Positions 1 through 10,876 are shown, counted from the stretch's first letter. The stretch: 64,000 nucleotides of DNA from Euonymus europaeus (GCA_963580455.1 OY756958.1:8010501-8074500); one strand, 5' to 3'. Numbers and translations are program-made. Notes: generated from the sequence alone by a model not told the origin.

Positions 1-735
1 TTCAGAGTATCTTATGCAAATACACGTTTTCCCCCTAGGACCAAGTTTCTCATATTGATGAGAATTGTTATGAATGAAAGCTGCACACCCCCAAGGATGC
101 AAATTTCCTAAATTAGGTTTATTGCCATTCCATAATTCATATGGGGTGGATGAGATAGATTTAGAGGGCACACAATTAAGTATGTAGGCAGCAGTTAATA
201 ATGCATCTCCCCAGAAGGAAATAGGTAAATTAGCTTGCGCCATCATCAACCTAACCATGTCTAAAAGGGTCCTATTCCTCCTTTCCGCAACTCCATTTTG
301 TTGAAGAGTATATGGAATATTAAGTTGTCGAGCTATACCCTTGTCATCAAGAAAAACTTTTGAATTGATCAGATAGATATTCACGACCTCGATCGGTCCT
401 TAAAGTTTTGATCTTTGTGTTTAATTGATTCTCTACCAAATTGGTGTATCGTCTGAAGTAGTCCAATGCGTCAGACTTGTGAGAAATCAAATAGACATGA
501 CCAAAACGTGTGAAATCATCTATAAAAGTGAATGTTTGGATTACACATGCAAGAATCTGAGACTAAAACTGTCCAAGAACAAAAATTTCCCAAATTTTTT
601 TGCCATAATAACATATATTTGACAGTTTTGATCAATGATCTTCCAAAAGTCATAACAATTGACACAGTGATCAGAAAAATATGCCAAAAAAAATTGTTGA
701 AAACACATTTGACTGGTCTGCCGCATGGCGCGTCA
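1..735 (-). mobile_element. Rearranged Ty1/copia scrap: integrase fragment fused to leader
   Basis: Read on the minus strand, positions 1-529 match the integrase core and post-core region of copia B (about 11,080-11,590 in this window) with many substitutions and small indels. At about 529 the match stops inside the integrase and jumps to sequence matching the B leader (about 13,840-13,960, same orientation), so gag, protease and the zinc-binding part are gone. At about 700-735 the sequence turns over into the plus-strand leader of copia A. No open frame of useful length survives. This is a deletion derivative of the A/B family joined head to head to A. The breakpoints are judged by eye and could move by 10-30 bases. 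Confidence 0.7.
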
Positions 736-881
736 GGAATTTTTTTAATTTTTTCCATATTAAATATTATTTAATTTTACTGTTATTTATAATTTTTTTG
801 GAATTTTTTGAATTTCTGGAAAATTAAATGTATGTTATAATTAATTAATTAATAAGTTAGTTATTGTTTTGTTGATTATTT

Positions 882-1280
882 GTGTGCGTAGTGGCTACAA
901 GAGCACAAATAATTCATTTGTTGGCATATAAGAAGAGTGCATCACATATGATCGTTGAGCATATAGATTATATGTATTATTGGATTAAGAATCTGTGGCA
1001 TCGTGATGTTCATGAGTTCTTCATCGAGCAACAAATTGAAATTGTGCTTGATGCTCTATCGGATAAATGGGAGTCTGTTCGCCAAACGCTGAAACCAAGG
1101 TTGGGTTTCATTGATTTCAATACTCTCGCTGATGAGTTACTGCTTAAGAGGGAGCGGCAATATACTATTATGGGCATACGTCAAATTGGACAAAGCGCAA
1201 GGTTTTTGGCACCTGCTGCTCATTTTGTTCCATGGTATGCGGTGTATGAGCTTGATGAACACAACAATGATGACACATAA
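882..1280 (+). CDS. Extra gag-like reading frame in the copia A leader
   Basis: An open frame of 132 codons ends in TAA 450 bases upstream of the main gag ATG. It has no ATG at its left end: the first in-frame ATG is at about 948. A T-rich stretch ending in GTAG lies just before the first codons and resembles a splice acceptor (inference). The middle, around EQQIEIVLDALSDKWESV, follows the same pattern as the main gag (EQQVQAVMRSLPINWEHM), which suggests a partial gag duplication. Copia B carries the same frame at 12941-13377, with one stop in its 5' part and otherwise open. Function is unknown. It could be an old duplicated gag piece kept in the family rather than an expressed protein. Confidence 0.5.
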   Translation: MCVVATRAQIIHLLAYKKSASHMIVEHIDYMYYWIKNLWHRDVHEFFIEQQIEIVLDALSDKWESVRQTLKPRLGFIDFNTLADELLLKRERQYTIMGIRQIGQSARFLAPAAHFVPWYAVYELDEHNNDDT

Positions 1281-1732
1281 AACATGATAACATGATTATA
1301 GATTCTGATTATGTGCCTAGCATTTTATTTGTATTGTTTCCTATTAGTATCATATTGTACATATTTCTTGTACATTTTCTTATGTATGTACATATTTAGC
1401 TTTCATTAATGAAATTTTATTGTATGTAATTTGTGAATTAATTACATTTAATGAGCACGAATGGAACTATGTTTAATAGTGTGAGGTTTTTAGGTTGGTA
1501 GATTTATGGAGAATATATCACCTAATAAAGAAAATGTTGTGCATGTTTAAATTAAATAATAATAATTAGACTATGATAACAGAAATTGATTGAATGTGTA
1601 ACATTACTTTCGTTGTTTTTGCATGTGTTAGATTATTATTAATTAATTTAGGACATTGTAGCAAAAACTGTTGTCAAATGATTGAATTATACAACATCCT
1701 AATTTAAGTAATTGTCTCTATATATAGTTGAA

Positions 1733-2536
1733 ATGGCTGCAACAAAGAGCATTGTCGCTGATTTGAACCACGAAGACAAACTGAATGAGAAGAATTATGA
1801 AATTTGGCATCATAAGATTCAGTACCTCCTGGAGGAGCAAGACATGCTGGAAATAATCACACAATCAATGGAACACTGCTCAACATAGGCATGATATGGA
1901 AGCATATCAAGCCTATAAGTGCAAAGATCATGTGGCTCACATTTTGATGTTGAGCAGTATGAAGAATGACATAATGCTGCGCTTTTAGAAGTACTATTCA
2001 GCTCAAACAGTTTGGGATGCTGTTAAGCATCAGTTAACCCTCAAGTTTGATGGTTATAAGAAACGCCATGATCAAACCATGAGGCAGCATCTGACGGTCA
2101 TGCCTAACATGATTAGTGAATTGAGGGCTGCTGAGCATGATATGACTGACGAGCAGCAAGTCCAAGCTGTCATGCGCTCTTTGCCAATAAATTGGGAACA
2201 CATGCGTGTTAACCTTACCCACAATGAAAACATGAAGACATTTGATGAAGTCGCTCGTCATGTTGAGCTTGAAGAAGATCGTCTTCTCTTTGAAAAGCCT
2301 GAGAATGAAGCTTTCATGATTGAATCCAAATCGTGAGGAGCACAAGGCTCTGGACACAAAAAGTGGAAGGGTAAGGGTAAGCCTTTCCATAAAGGCAAAG
2401 GAGGAAATGAAGCAAATTCTATTGGACAAAAGCGTAAGCGTAGGAAACATAGCGACAAGAAAGGCAGAAACAACAATTGTTTCAATTGTGGCAAACCTGG
2501 TCACTTTGCTCGTGATTGCACTGAGCTAAAGGTATT
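1733..2536 (+). pseudogene. Copia A gag (broken), with CCHC zinc knuckle
   Basis: Gag builds the virus-like particle and binds the element RNA. The ATG at 1733 opens MAATKSIV..., identical in layout to the start of B gag at 12514. The frame reads the typical copia gag order: YEIWHHKIQYLLEE early, then DEQQVQAVMRSLPINWEHM, then VARHVELEEDRLL. About 2476-2520 encodes CFNCGKPGHFARDC, a perfect CX2CX4HX4C knuckle preceded by a lysine-rich tract. A small deletion and stops near 1870-1990, plus a TGA near 2334, break the frame. Copia B has lost the knuckle, so A is the only copy here that shows the complete gag tail of this family. Confidence 0.85.
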
Positions 2537-3683
2537 GTTTGCACAATTTTGTCCATCTAACTTATATGCTAGTAGTTGTTTAATGCTTGTTGAGACTATT
2601 CCTTTTTGGACTGTAGACATAGGAGCAACCTACCACATAACAAGGGACCGAACAAACTTTGTGGAATTTCGTTGAATTCCTAAAGGCAGTAGGAGTATCT
2701 ACATGGGGAACAATGCTTTCGTTGATGTGCTTGGGATCGATCCCTCTAAGCTAGAGTTGTGGGGTGGTCGCACACTTTATCTTCATGATGTGCTCTATGC
2801 TCCTGAAGTTCGACGAAATCTTGTTTCTATTTTGGAACTACTAGAACTAGGTTTTGAACTTAAGTTTACTAAAGGTTGTGTAAAATTATTTTTGGACAAC
2901 GTTTATTATGGTTCTGGCTATGTGTTAGATAGATTTATGGTGATGGACACCACTAATATTGTACTTAATGAAAATACGTCTATCTATGTTATTGGTAATT
3001 CTAGTTCTATTCCTAATACTGAAAGTGTGTTATGGCATGCTCGATTAGGACACATTGGGCAAGACCGTTTAAATAGATTGGCTTGAGAAGGTCTTTTAGG
3101 ATCACTCACCAAAGTTGAACTGCCCACATGTGAGCATTGCCTAGCAGGAAAAGCAACTAGATTACCATTTGGCAAAGCCAAGAGAGGCATTAGTCCATTA
3201 CAACTTATTCATTCAGACATTTGTGGACCACTGAATGTGAGGGATAGGCATGGTGCCGACTGTTTCATCACTTTTATAGATTATTTCACACGTTTTGGTC
3301 ATGTCTATTTGTCTCATCCACCCCATTTGCATTCTTGGGGGTGTGTAGCTTTCATTCATAACAATTCTCATCAATATGGAAAACTTAGTCCTAAGGGGAA
3401 GAAGTGTATTTTCATAAGATATTTTGAAACCTCTAAAGGATTTGTTTTCATTGCTAAAAAAGCTTATGGGAGTGTGACAGAAATTGAGTGTCGTGATGTC
3501 ATTTTCTTAGAAGAGGATTTTCCTATGAGAGGTGAGGTTAATAAAGATTTCCAATTTTATGAAAATCTAGAACATGTTGATCCTACCACAGTAGACGGAT
3601 TAGAGGAAACTCATAATCCTCTTGGCGAAAGTGTGACCGACATAGTGCCTGATCCGACTGCTATGGAGCAAGATCATGAGTAA
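2537..3683 (+). pseudogene. Copia A protease, gag-pre-integrase and deleted integrase
   Basis: The protease is recognised by WTVDIGATYH near 2609, where DIGA stands for the usual D-S/T-G-A active-site loop. It is followed by the region leading to YAPEVRRNLVSI. Gag-pre-integrase follows (LWHARLGHIGQDRLNRLA, then CEHC near 3130, the zinc-binding HHCC module). The integrase core starts (HSDICGPLNV, FITFIDYFT), but about 400 bases are missing at about 3309-3335. The frame goes from GHVYL straight to the SHPPH and HSWGC segments, so the second catalytic Asp and the Glu are gone. The frame is open from 3237 to 3683 but is also cut by a stop at about 3084 and others upstream. This integrase cannot work. 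Confidence 0.85.
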
Positions 3684-4297
3684 TCTCAACCTCGTCGAAG
3701 CATCCGTGAACACATCCCACATTGTTGATTTGAGATTGAGGGGGAAGCATTCATGATTGCTCCACAAAATGATGAAGAGCCAAAAATAATTAAAGAGGCT
3801 CTATCTGGTCCTAAAGCTAAGGATTGAAGTAAATCTATGGAAGAAGAAATGGAGTCAATGAAAACTAATCAAGTTTAGGACTTGGTTGATCTACCGCCAG
3901 GGCGAAAATCCATTGGAAACAAATGGATTCTTAAAATTAAACATAAGACAAATGGGTTCATAGAAAGATATAAGGCTCGATTAGTAGTAAAAGGCTACAC
4001 ACAAAAAGAGGGAATTGACTATGAAGATACATTCTCACCTGTTGTGAGAATTACTTCTGTTTGCCTCGTTCTAGATATAGTTGCGCATATGGACTTAGAA
4101 TTATACCAAATGGAAATGAAAACTGTTTTTCTCAATGGAGAACTAGATGAAGAAATCTATATGGATCAACCTTTGGTCTCAAGCAAGCTCAAAAGATCTA
4201 TATATGGTCTCAAGCAAGCATCTAGGCAATGGAACATCAAGTTTCATCAAGCAATCTAAAAGGATGGATTTACGATGATGGAAGAGGACCATTGTGT
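3684..4297 (+). pseudogene. Copia A reverse transcriptase, N-terminal part only
   Basis: Ty1/copia RT signatures are clear: LPPGRKSIGNKWILKIK, YKARLVVKGYTQ, DYEDTFSPVVRI, MKTVFLNGELDEEIYMDQP and SIYGLKQASRQW. Stops lie at about 3681, 3727, 3826, 3877 and 4257. The match to B stops after EEDHCV at about 4295 and resumes in the 3' non-coding region, so the YVDD catalytic motif, the thumb and the whole RNase H are deleted. The junction shares only a few bases (GTAGAATGTAATATG in both copies), which suits microhomology-mediated loss. Activity is impossible. Confidence 0.85.
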
Positions 4298-5456
4298 AGA
4301 ATGTAATATGTGATTAGAATACTTGCAATTTGTTGAATAATTTAAATGTATTTTGCATATTATTCAACATTTATTTTACGGATTATATTGTAAGAGTATA
4401 GTTGTACAATTCAGTGAGGTATGTCGATAGACTATGATTGGCTCACTCACACGAGCAATCGCCTCTAGCGCTTGTAAAGCAAGTAGGGATGAGACTATTT
4501 GAGTTATAGCGCTCGATTAGCGACTTGAGCGTAGTGGGAGCGAATTTAATTTAAAGTCATTAATTTGGAGTCGCTTTGGTTAGGACAAAGATGAGATTCT
4601 TAAATAAAAGAGTCGACATGAATGAATCCCCGCCATTCATGTGTCTATATGATAGAAGCCGAGTGTGAAGTTAGTCATCTAGCACTATTGAAGTGAGTCG
4701 ATGAGAATTTCTGGTTTGGCGCCTATGATTTTGTGACAAGACTAAGACTCATATGGTATATTACCTCTAACGAGGAGAGCAAAGACATACATTCTTTATC
4801 TTAGGATAAGAAAAGAAAAACTCTACCATAACGTGCAATTCATACTGCATGTGCTAGACGACCTATCAGGAAGTGGAAGAATGGATCCCTGTTTCTTCGC
4901 TGTGTGAGTACTAGAGAGATCTTACTATAGATCTCAATACTTTACCCTTTGTAACTTTTGACTATATCATAATGTGATGTATTAATATTTGCTATCTTAA
5001 GGGTGTATCCTATGGTCATGGAATGATTCGACATAAAGATGCACTCCTAGGAAAGTAAGTTAATTAAGATCTAATTGATATGAGGATGAAAGAAATAACA
5101 TTTTTGGTTCTACACGTATTGCTTGTATTCACAAGCCGGGATCATTTCACTCAAAGGAGTTTGACATGATTTAGAATATTTGTAATTGTTGTGTTGGACT
5201 AAGTATAGAATTCTTGAGGAATTGAATAATACTCAATTGTGTGTAATTCAAAATGTTTGGGGTATATAAGTACACTTTCAGGAGTAATTATATTTGAGGT
5301 TGATGTCTCCAATATGGCCTATATGAGGTTTCTATATTGGAGCTCCCATTATCTGTGTGCTTCATGTCGCACGATCCGTTCACCCGTATGAATGATTTCT
5401 TGTGCAAGTACATAAATTTTATGACACATTTAAGATGAGTCAAGCCCATCATGGAC
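4298..5456 (+). other. Conserved non-coding 3' region of copia A
   Basis: About 1.15 kb between the end of pol and the polypurine tract has no coding signal. It is nevertheless clearly related over its length to 8447-9600 (reverse complement) in copia B. Examples are the blocks around GGCTCACTCACACGAGCAATC (about 4440) and the matching block near 9440. Copia elements usually have only a short spacer here, so the length is unusual. Similarity is preserved while neighbouring coding parts were deleted, so the region may have mattered to element propagation, for example for packaging or RNA processing (inference only). Confidence 0.6.
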
Positions 5457-5466
5457 GAGTGAGAGA
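5457..5466 (+). other. Polypurine tract of copia A
   Basis: GAGTGAGAGA sits directly before the LTR start TGTTGG. B has GAGTGGGAGA at the same place. This is where plus-strand DNA synthesis is normally primed in LTR elements. Confidence 0.7.
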
Positions 5467-5741
5467 TGTTGGATTTGGGATGTGGGTTGGGTTGCCCATG
5501 TGGACTAGACTCAGCCCAACCCAATTAGAGAGAAGTTAAGAGAGGTTGGGAGAAGTTTTATGGTATAACTATATCCCTAACCTCTCCCATGTGTAACTTC
5601 ACTTCACCAAAATAAGAAAAAAATGGTGTGGTTCTTCTTGAGAGAATTTCCAAAAAGTGTGTATATTTTCAATTAGATCAAACAGTGTTTGTACTGTGAA
5701 ATTGATTCTGGTTCTAGTAATTGCAGTTCGATTGAAGCATT
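5467..5741 (+). repeat. 3' LTR of copia A, truncated
   Basis: The LTR starts TGTTGGATTTGGG and runs 275 bases. It should continue about 60-80 bases to a CA end, but at 5742 it turns into the reverse complement of another LTR of the same type. The two form a 630-bp inverted repeat. The first ~55 bases (the block with CCCATGTGG and ACTCAGCCCA) and the region around GGTTCTAGTAATTG match the LTRs of B. The centre, with AGAGAGGTTGGGAGAAGTT and AAATGGTGTGGTTCTTCTTG, is unrelated to the centre of the B LTRs. Confidence 0.8.
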
Positions 5742-6096
5742 TGTAGATTCAGTAGGATCAACAACACTTACTGTTTTCTTGATCGATACGACAAACTTGA
5801 CATGATCGTTATATGTCTTAAATGTTTCAATCGAACTCCAATTACTAGAACCGGAATCAATTTCACAGTACGAACACCGTTTGATTTAATTGCTAGTATA
5901 CACACTTTTTTGGCAATTCTCTCAAGAAGAACCACACCATTTTTTTCTTATTTTAATGAAGTGAAGTTACACATCGGAGAGGTTAGGGATATAGTTACAC
6001 CATGTAACTTCTCCCAACCTCTCTTAACTTATCTCTAATTGGGCTGGGCTGAGTCTAGTCCACATGGGCGACCCAGCCCACATCCCAAGTCCAACA
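5742..6096 (-). repeat. Inverted full-length LTR of the A type
   Basis: On the minus strand this begins TGTTGGACTTGGG at 6096 and ends ...GAATCTACA at 5742, 355 bases with TG/CA ends. It matches the truncated LTR 5467-5741 almost base for base in inverted orientation and carries the same A-type centre. No internal element sequence follows it on the right, so it is a solo or orphan LTR placed tail to tail with A. It may be the remnant of a second inserted copy, of an inverted LTR-LTR junction, or of rearrangement. Confidence 0.8.
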
Positions 6097-8102
6097 AGAG
6101 TGATCGTGTAAGGTAAAAGTAAATAATTTTGGTGCATAAGGCCCGCGGTATATGTGATCTTGTTTGATTGTGAATATCGATTAGTTAGCTGTGATAGAGA
6201 CTATTCTTTCTTTGCCATTGCAAGATAAGTTGTTTTCTAAAACTCATATAACAATCATGCTGGGGTTATGCGTTTGAAAACTGTTAATATCAATTAGTAG
6301 CATTTTAATGGATTCATAATTCATGAATGTCTGATATGATTCACATATACAAATAGCTCAGCAGTTAATACAGGTTACTTATCAAATTGGCAATTTTGAA
6401 AACTGTTAATAATTTGACGTTTTCTGTTAATCACAAGTTGTTCAGTCTATCTTTACTTTTGTTGGTTACTGCCTATTAACATATTCTGCTTTGTGATTAC
6501 ATCATATATTACTATTTTAATGCTCAAACTATGTGCAATACATTTGGGCTATGCTCATATTCAGCCAGCACCTATTGCTTGTCAGGTCTGTTGTGAATTG
6601 TCTTCGTCCTTGCCTTTATGGATCCATATCATATGTCTATGAGATTATGGCCCAAGACACCTAGTCAATTCAGTATGGTCTTTAGCTGATATCATTTTCT
6701 AAGTTTGAGATAGTTTTGAGTTGCTTGCTTGAATTGGTCACCTTTTTATGGAGAACTTCATTGCTATTGCCGAAAGCTCTGCACTGAAACTAGACACAAC
6801 TGGACTTTCAAGTGTTGTCCTGGAGTCTGAATTGAGGAGGGAGCTTCTTTCACCTTCCGCTATGTGTAGAATATTAATTTGTAGAATATTTATAATGGGG
6901 AGAATGTATACATTCCTCTTGATTGTTGTATGTGTGACTAAAGGTTCTGGATTTATGGGAGATTCTTTAGGTTTTTAGATTCATTTATCATAAATATACA
7001 ATGACCTTCTCCATCGCTAACTCAACGTTGTTCGCTGGACATCATTCTCTGTTTGTCTAAAGTGATCCATTCGTGAGACAAAAGGACTACTATAAAACAA
7101 TTCAGAAGGTTTGTGTCATTTATATATACTTCATTCGCTACATATGGGAACAAATCATGTATAAAACAACCAATAAATAATCTTGGCATAAGTAGAAATC
7201 ACCAACAAAAGGGACAAAACTATTCATAGTTTCAGTTGCTCCAGTAGGCTAATGACAATATTTAAGGGTATGTTTGTTTCACAATTGCATTTCACAGCTT
7301 TAAGCTATCCAAAATGTTGTGTTTTAAGCTGTCTAAAATGTTGTGCTTTAAGCTGTCCAAAATGCTGTGACGTGTCTGGTTCAATTTTTGGACATTAGCT
7401 TACTATCAGCACCATTATACTCTTTAGGCTCTTCAACTTTCTTACTTTTGCCTCTACTCTTTGGCGAAGTTTCTTCTATTTTCCTCTTAATTTTTCACCT
7501 CCTTGGCCTTTGATGTTGTTGCCTTCTTTCCAAAATTCTTCTGCCTGAACTCTAGAATCAAAAGAAAAAAAAAGGAACATGAGTTCTTCTTGAGGAAGAG
7601 TTGGGCTATAATTGTAAATAATTGAATTGAACGTAAATATTCAATTCCTATTCTCAAAACATACTTCATTCTTGGAATTGAACTTGTAGCTCTAGATTTT
7701 AGGTTCCTGTGAGGGAGACTACTTGTCCAACTAGTAATGAATGAGACATCAGACATCAAAATCTCTTTTCAATTTGTTTATCAACTTCTGTCATCTTCAG
7801 CTATGGAAACTTTTTCTTGAAGCTTGGACCCCGTGAGAAGCCTTTTGGAGATGGACTACCTTTGTTCGAAGCTTGAGATTGTAGCAAACCTTTTCCGCTG
7901 AGGCAACTGCCAAAACCCATGGGCCTATGAGGTATTTGAAGTAAAATATTCGAGCGCATCCTGCTTGGACCTGGATCCAATACCTCTCCTCTCCCTTTGA
8001 GATTTCCTTTCTTGATGATAGTTGTATAGAATTTTGTTTTTCAATACCTTGAAGTCGTGGTATAAATGTGTCAGAAAATATGTCATACCCCTTTTCCGTT
8101 AG
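6097..8102. other. Unassigned 2 kb between the two copia elements
   Basis: No complete gene is visible. 6748-6978 carries a short open frame (MENFIAIAESSALKL...) I do not recognise; it may be an exon remnant. On the minus strand, 7760-8050 has two overlapping open frames, one with a Ser/Gly/Lys-rich tail (GLLQSQASNKGSPSPKG), that also could be the end of a decayed gene. Neither has convincing splice partners. A 24-bp tandem repeat lies at 7298-7369. The segment ends in the GTTAG copy of the copia B target site. Confidence 0.4.
7298..7369. repeat. Three tandem copies of a 24-bp unit
   Basis: The unit CTTTAAGCTATCCAAAATGT plus TGTG repeats three times with 2-3 substitutions per copy. It is AT-rich, non-coding, and sits in unassigned sequence. 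Confidence 0.8.
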
Positions 8103-8436
8103 TGTTGATTCAGTAGTATCAAGAAAACTTACTAATTTCTTGATCGATACAACAAACTTGACAGGATTGTAGTAGGTTTCAATGCTTCAACTTGTAACTC
8201 CAATTACTAGAACCGGAATTGAATCCACAGTCTCAAACACCCTTTTGATCTTCGCAAAATCTTGTTTCTTTGATATTGAGACGTAGTAGAAGAAGAGGTC
8301 ATGCCTTCTTTGACAATATACGTTAACGTATATTGGCAGTTGAGAGCAGTTGTCTCCAAGACAACTGCCTCAACTCCCAAGCCATTTGGGCTGGGCTGAG
8401 TCGAGCCCACATGGGCGACCCAGCCCAAGTCCAACA
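8103..8436 (-). repeat. 3' LTR of copia B
   Basis: Minus strand: TGTTGGACTTGGG... to ...GAATCAACA, 334 bases, TG/CA ends. It is about nine-tenths or more identical by eye to 14166-14499. It contains a perfect 18-bp palindrome ATATACGTTAACGTATAT (8316-8333) and the hairpin GTTGTCTTGGAGACAAC. In the other LTR the 18-bp palindrome is degraded. The centre differs completely from the A-type LTRs. Confidence 0.9.
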
Positions 8437-8446
8437 TCTCCCACTC
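8437..8446 (-). other. Polypurine tract of copia B
   Basis: Minus strand GAGTGGGAGA lies immediately upstream of the 3' LTR in element orientation. Confidence 0.7.
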
Positions 8447-9605
8447 GCTCATGATGGGCTGGACTCATCTCAATGTGTAATAAACTTTATATTTGCACAA
8501 GAAATCATTCATACAGGTGAACGAACCGTGTGACCTGAAGCACACAAATATTGGGAGCTCTAATATAGAAACCTCATACAGGCCATATTGGAGACATCAA
8601 CCTTCAAAAATAATTATTCCTGGAAGTGTACTTATATACCCCAAACATTTTGAATTACACATAATTGAGTATTATTCAATCCCTCAAGAATTCTATACCC
8701 AATCCATCACAACGATTACAAGTATTCTAAATCATATCAAACTCCTTTGAGTGAGATGATCCTGGCCAGTGAATACAAGCAATAGGTGTAAAACCAAAAA
8801 TGTTCTTTCTTTCGCCCTCATATCAATTAGATTTCGATTAACTCGCTTTCCTAGGAGTGTACCTTTATGTCGAATCATTCCATGACCATAGGATACACCC
8901 TTAAGGTAGAAAACATTAATACAGCACTTCATGATATAGTCAAAAGTTGCAAAGGGTAAAGTATTAAGATCTATATCTAGATCTCTCTAGAACTCACACA
9001 GTGAAGAAGTAGGGATCCATTCTTTCACTTCCACATAAGTCGACTAGCACATGCAGTATGAAATGCATGCTATGGCAGAGCTTATCTTTTCTTTTCTTGA
9101 GACAAAGAATGTATGTCATTGCTCTCCTCATTAGAGGTAATACACCATACGAGTCTTAGTCTTGTCACCAATCACCGGCGCCAAACTCGAATTCTCATCT
9201 ACTCACTTCTTTAGTGTCAGATGACTAGCTTCACACTCGGCTTTCATCGTATAGACACATGAATGGTGGGGATACATTCATGTCGGCTCTCTTATTTTAG
9301 AACCTCATCTTGATCCTAATCAAGGTGACTCCAAATTAATGGCTTTGAATTAAACTCGCTCCCACTGCGCTCAAGTCGCTAATTGAGCGCTATAACTCAA
9401 ATAGTCTCATCTCTACTTGCCTTACAAGCGCTAGAGGCGATTGCTCATGTGAGTGAGCCAATCTTAGTCTATCGACATACTTTATTGAATTGTACAACAT
9501 AACTCTCACAGTATATTCCAATAATATGTAAATCAAATTCAAATATTCAACAAACTGTAAGCATCGTAACCGCATATTACATTCTACTCAAGCCTAGGTA
9601 TTTTA
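8447..9605 (-). other. Non-coding 3' region of copia B
   Basis: About 1.16 kb without a coding signal. It is the inverted counterpart of 4298-5456 in copia A. It lies between the C-terminal remnant of pol and the polypurine tract. Confidence 0.6.
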
Positions 9606-10876
9606 CATGTTTAATAAAAAAATCCCTAGCTATGGGCTTGGTGAGTGGGTCTACATAGGATATAGTCTGAAAATCCTTTCAGATACCGCAAAATCCTCTT
9701 GACTGCCATCCAGTGTTTTTGACCAGGATTTGATTGATATCGGCTGGCCAAACCAACAGCATAACATATGTCGGGACGTGTTCGCATCATTGCATACATC
9801 ATACTACCGACAACACTAGCGTAAGGTACTGTGGACATCTTTTCTTTCTCTTCTGGAGTCTTGGGACACATATCAAGACTTAGGCTCATACTCTTTTCAA
9901 CAGGGGTATCCATTGGCTTGCTATCTTGCATGTGATAGCGCTCCAACATCTTTTGGATGTAAGTCTCTTGAGATAAGCCCAAAAGCCTTTTAGCGCGATC
10001 TCTTATGATCTTCACACCAAGCACGTAGCTAGCCTCACCCATATCTTTCATTTCAAAGTTTGACAATACCCACTTTTTAGTGGTATCAATCATTTCTTTT
10101 TTATTTCCAGCTATTAGAATGTCATTGACATATAAGGACAAAATTATAAAACCATCACTGCAACGTTTTAAATACACACAATGGTCCTCTTCCACCATCG
10201 TAAATCCATCCTTTTGGATTGCTTGATGAAACTTGATGTTCCATTGCCTAGATGCTTGCTTAAGACCATATATAGATCTTTTGAGCTTGCAAACTTTGCG
10301 CTCTTGTCCTTTAGATTCAAAACCCAAAGGTTGATCCATATAGATTTCTTCATCTAGTTCTCCGTTGAGAAAAGCAGTTTTCACGTTCATTTGGTATAAT
10401 TCTAAGTCCATATGCTCAACTATAGCTAGAACGAGGCGAAAATAAGTAATTCTCACAACAGGTGAGAATGCATCTTCATAGTCAATTCCCTCTTCTTGTG
10501 TGTAGCCTTTTGCTACTAGTCGAGCCTTATATCTTTCTATGGACCCATCCGCCTTACGTTTAATTTTGAGAATCCATTTATTTCCAATGGATTTACGCCC
10601 TGGCGGTAGATCAACCAAGTCCCAAACTTGATTAGTGTTCATTGACTCCATTTCTTCTTCCATAGCTTTACTCCATTCCTTAGCCTTAGGACCAGATAGA
10701 GCCTCTTTAATCGATTGTGGCTCTTCATCATCCTGTGGAGCAATCATGAATGCTTCCCCCTCAATCTCAAATCGACGACGTGGGATACGTTCATGGATGC
10801 TTCGACGAGGTTGAGATTGCTCATGATCTTGCTCCATAGGAGTCGGATCAGGCACTATGTCGCTCCCACGTTCCAT
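9606..10876 (-). pseudogene. Copia B reverse transcriptase, mutated at YVDD and lacking RNase H
   Basis: A long open frame on the minus strand (10876 to 9626, 416 codons) carries the copia RT: KAMEEEMESMNTNQVWDLV, NKWILKIKRK, YKARLVAKGYTQ, AFLNGELDEEIYMDQP, SIYGLKQASRQW, then the catalytic segment. That segment reads LYVNDILIAG: the first Asp of YVDD is Asn (codon at 10124-10126). The frame continues to RPDICYAVGLASRYQSNPG and AVKRILRYLKG, then breaks. The RNase H body is deleted, and the normal C-terminal tail (DPLTKPIARDFFIKH) follows in another frame at about 9608-9665. It is highly open for a dead element, so decay is modest, but both catalytic activities are lost. Confidence 0.9.

Larger units (their letters stand above)
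735..5741 (+). mobile_element. Copia A: 5'-truncated, internally deleted Ty1/copia element
   Basis: A plus-strand relative of copia B (8103-14499), collinear with it over the leader, leader frame, gag, gag-pre-integrase, parts of integrase and RT, a long non-coding 3' region, a polypurine tract and a 3' LTR. The 5' LTR and primer site are absent: the left end runs into an inverted scrap of the same family. Compared with B, A keeps the gag zinc knuckle and protease, but it has lost the middle of the integrase and everything after the first part of the RT. Several stops and frameshifts show it is inactive. The 3' LTR is cut at 5741 by an inverted LTR. Confidence 0.85.
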
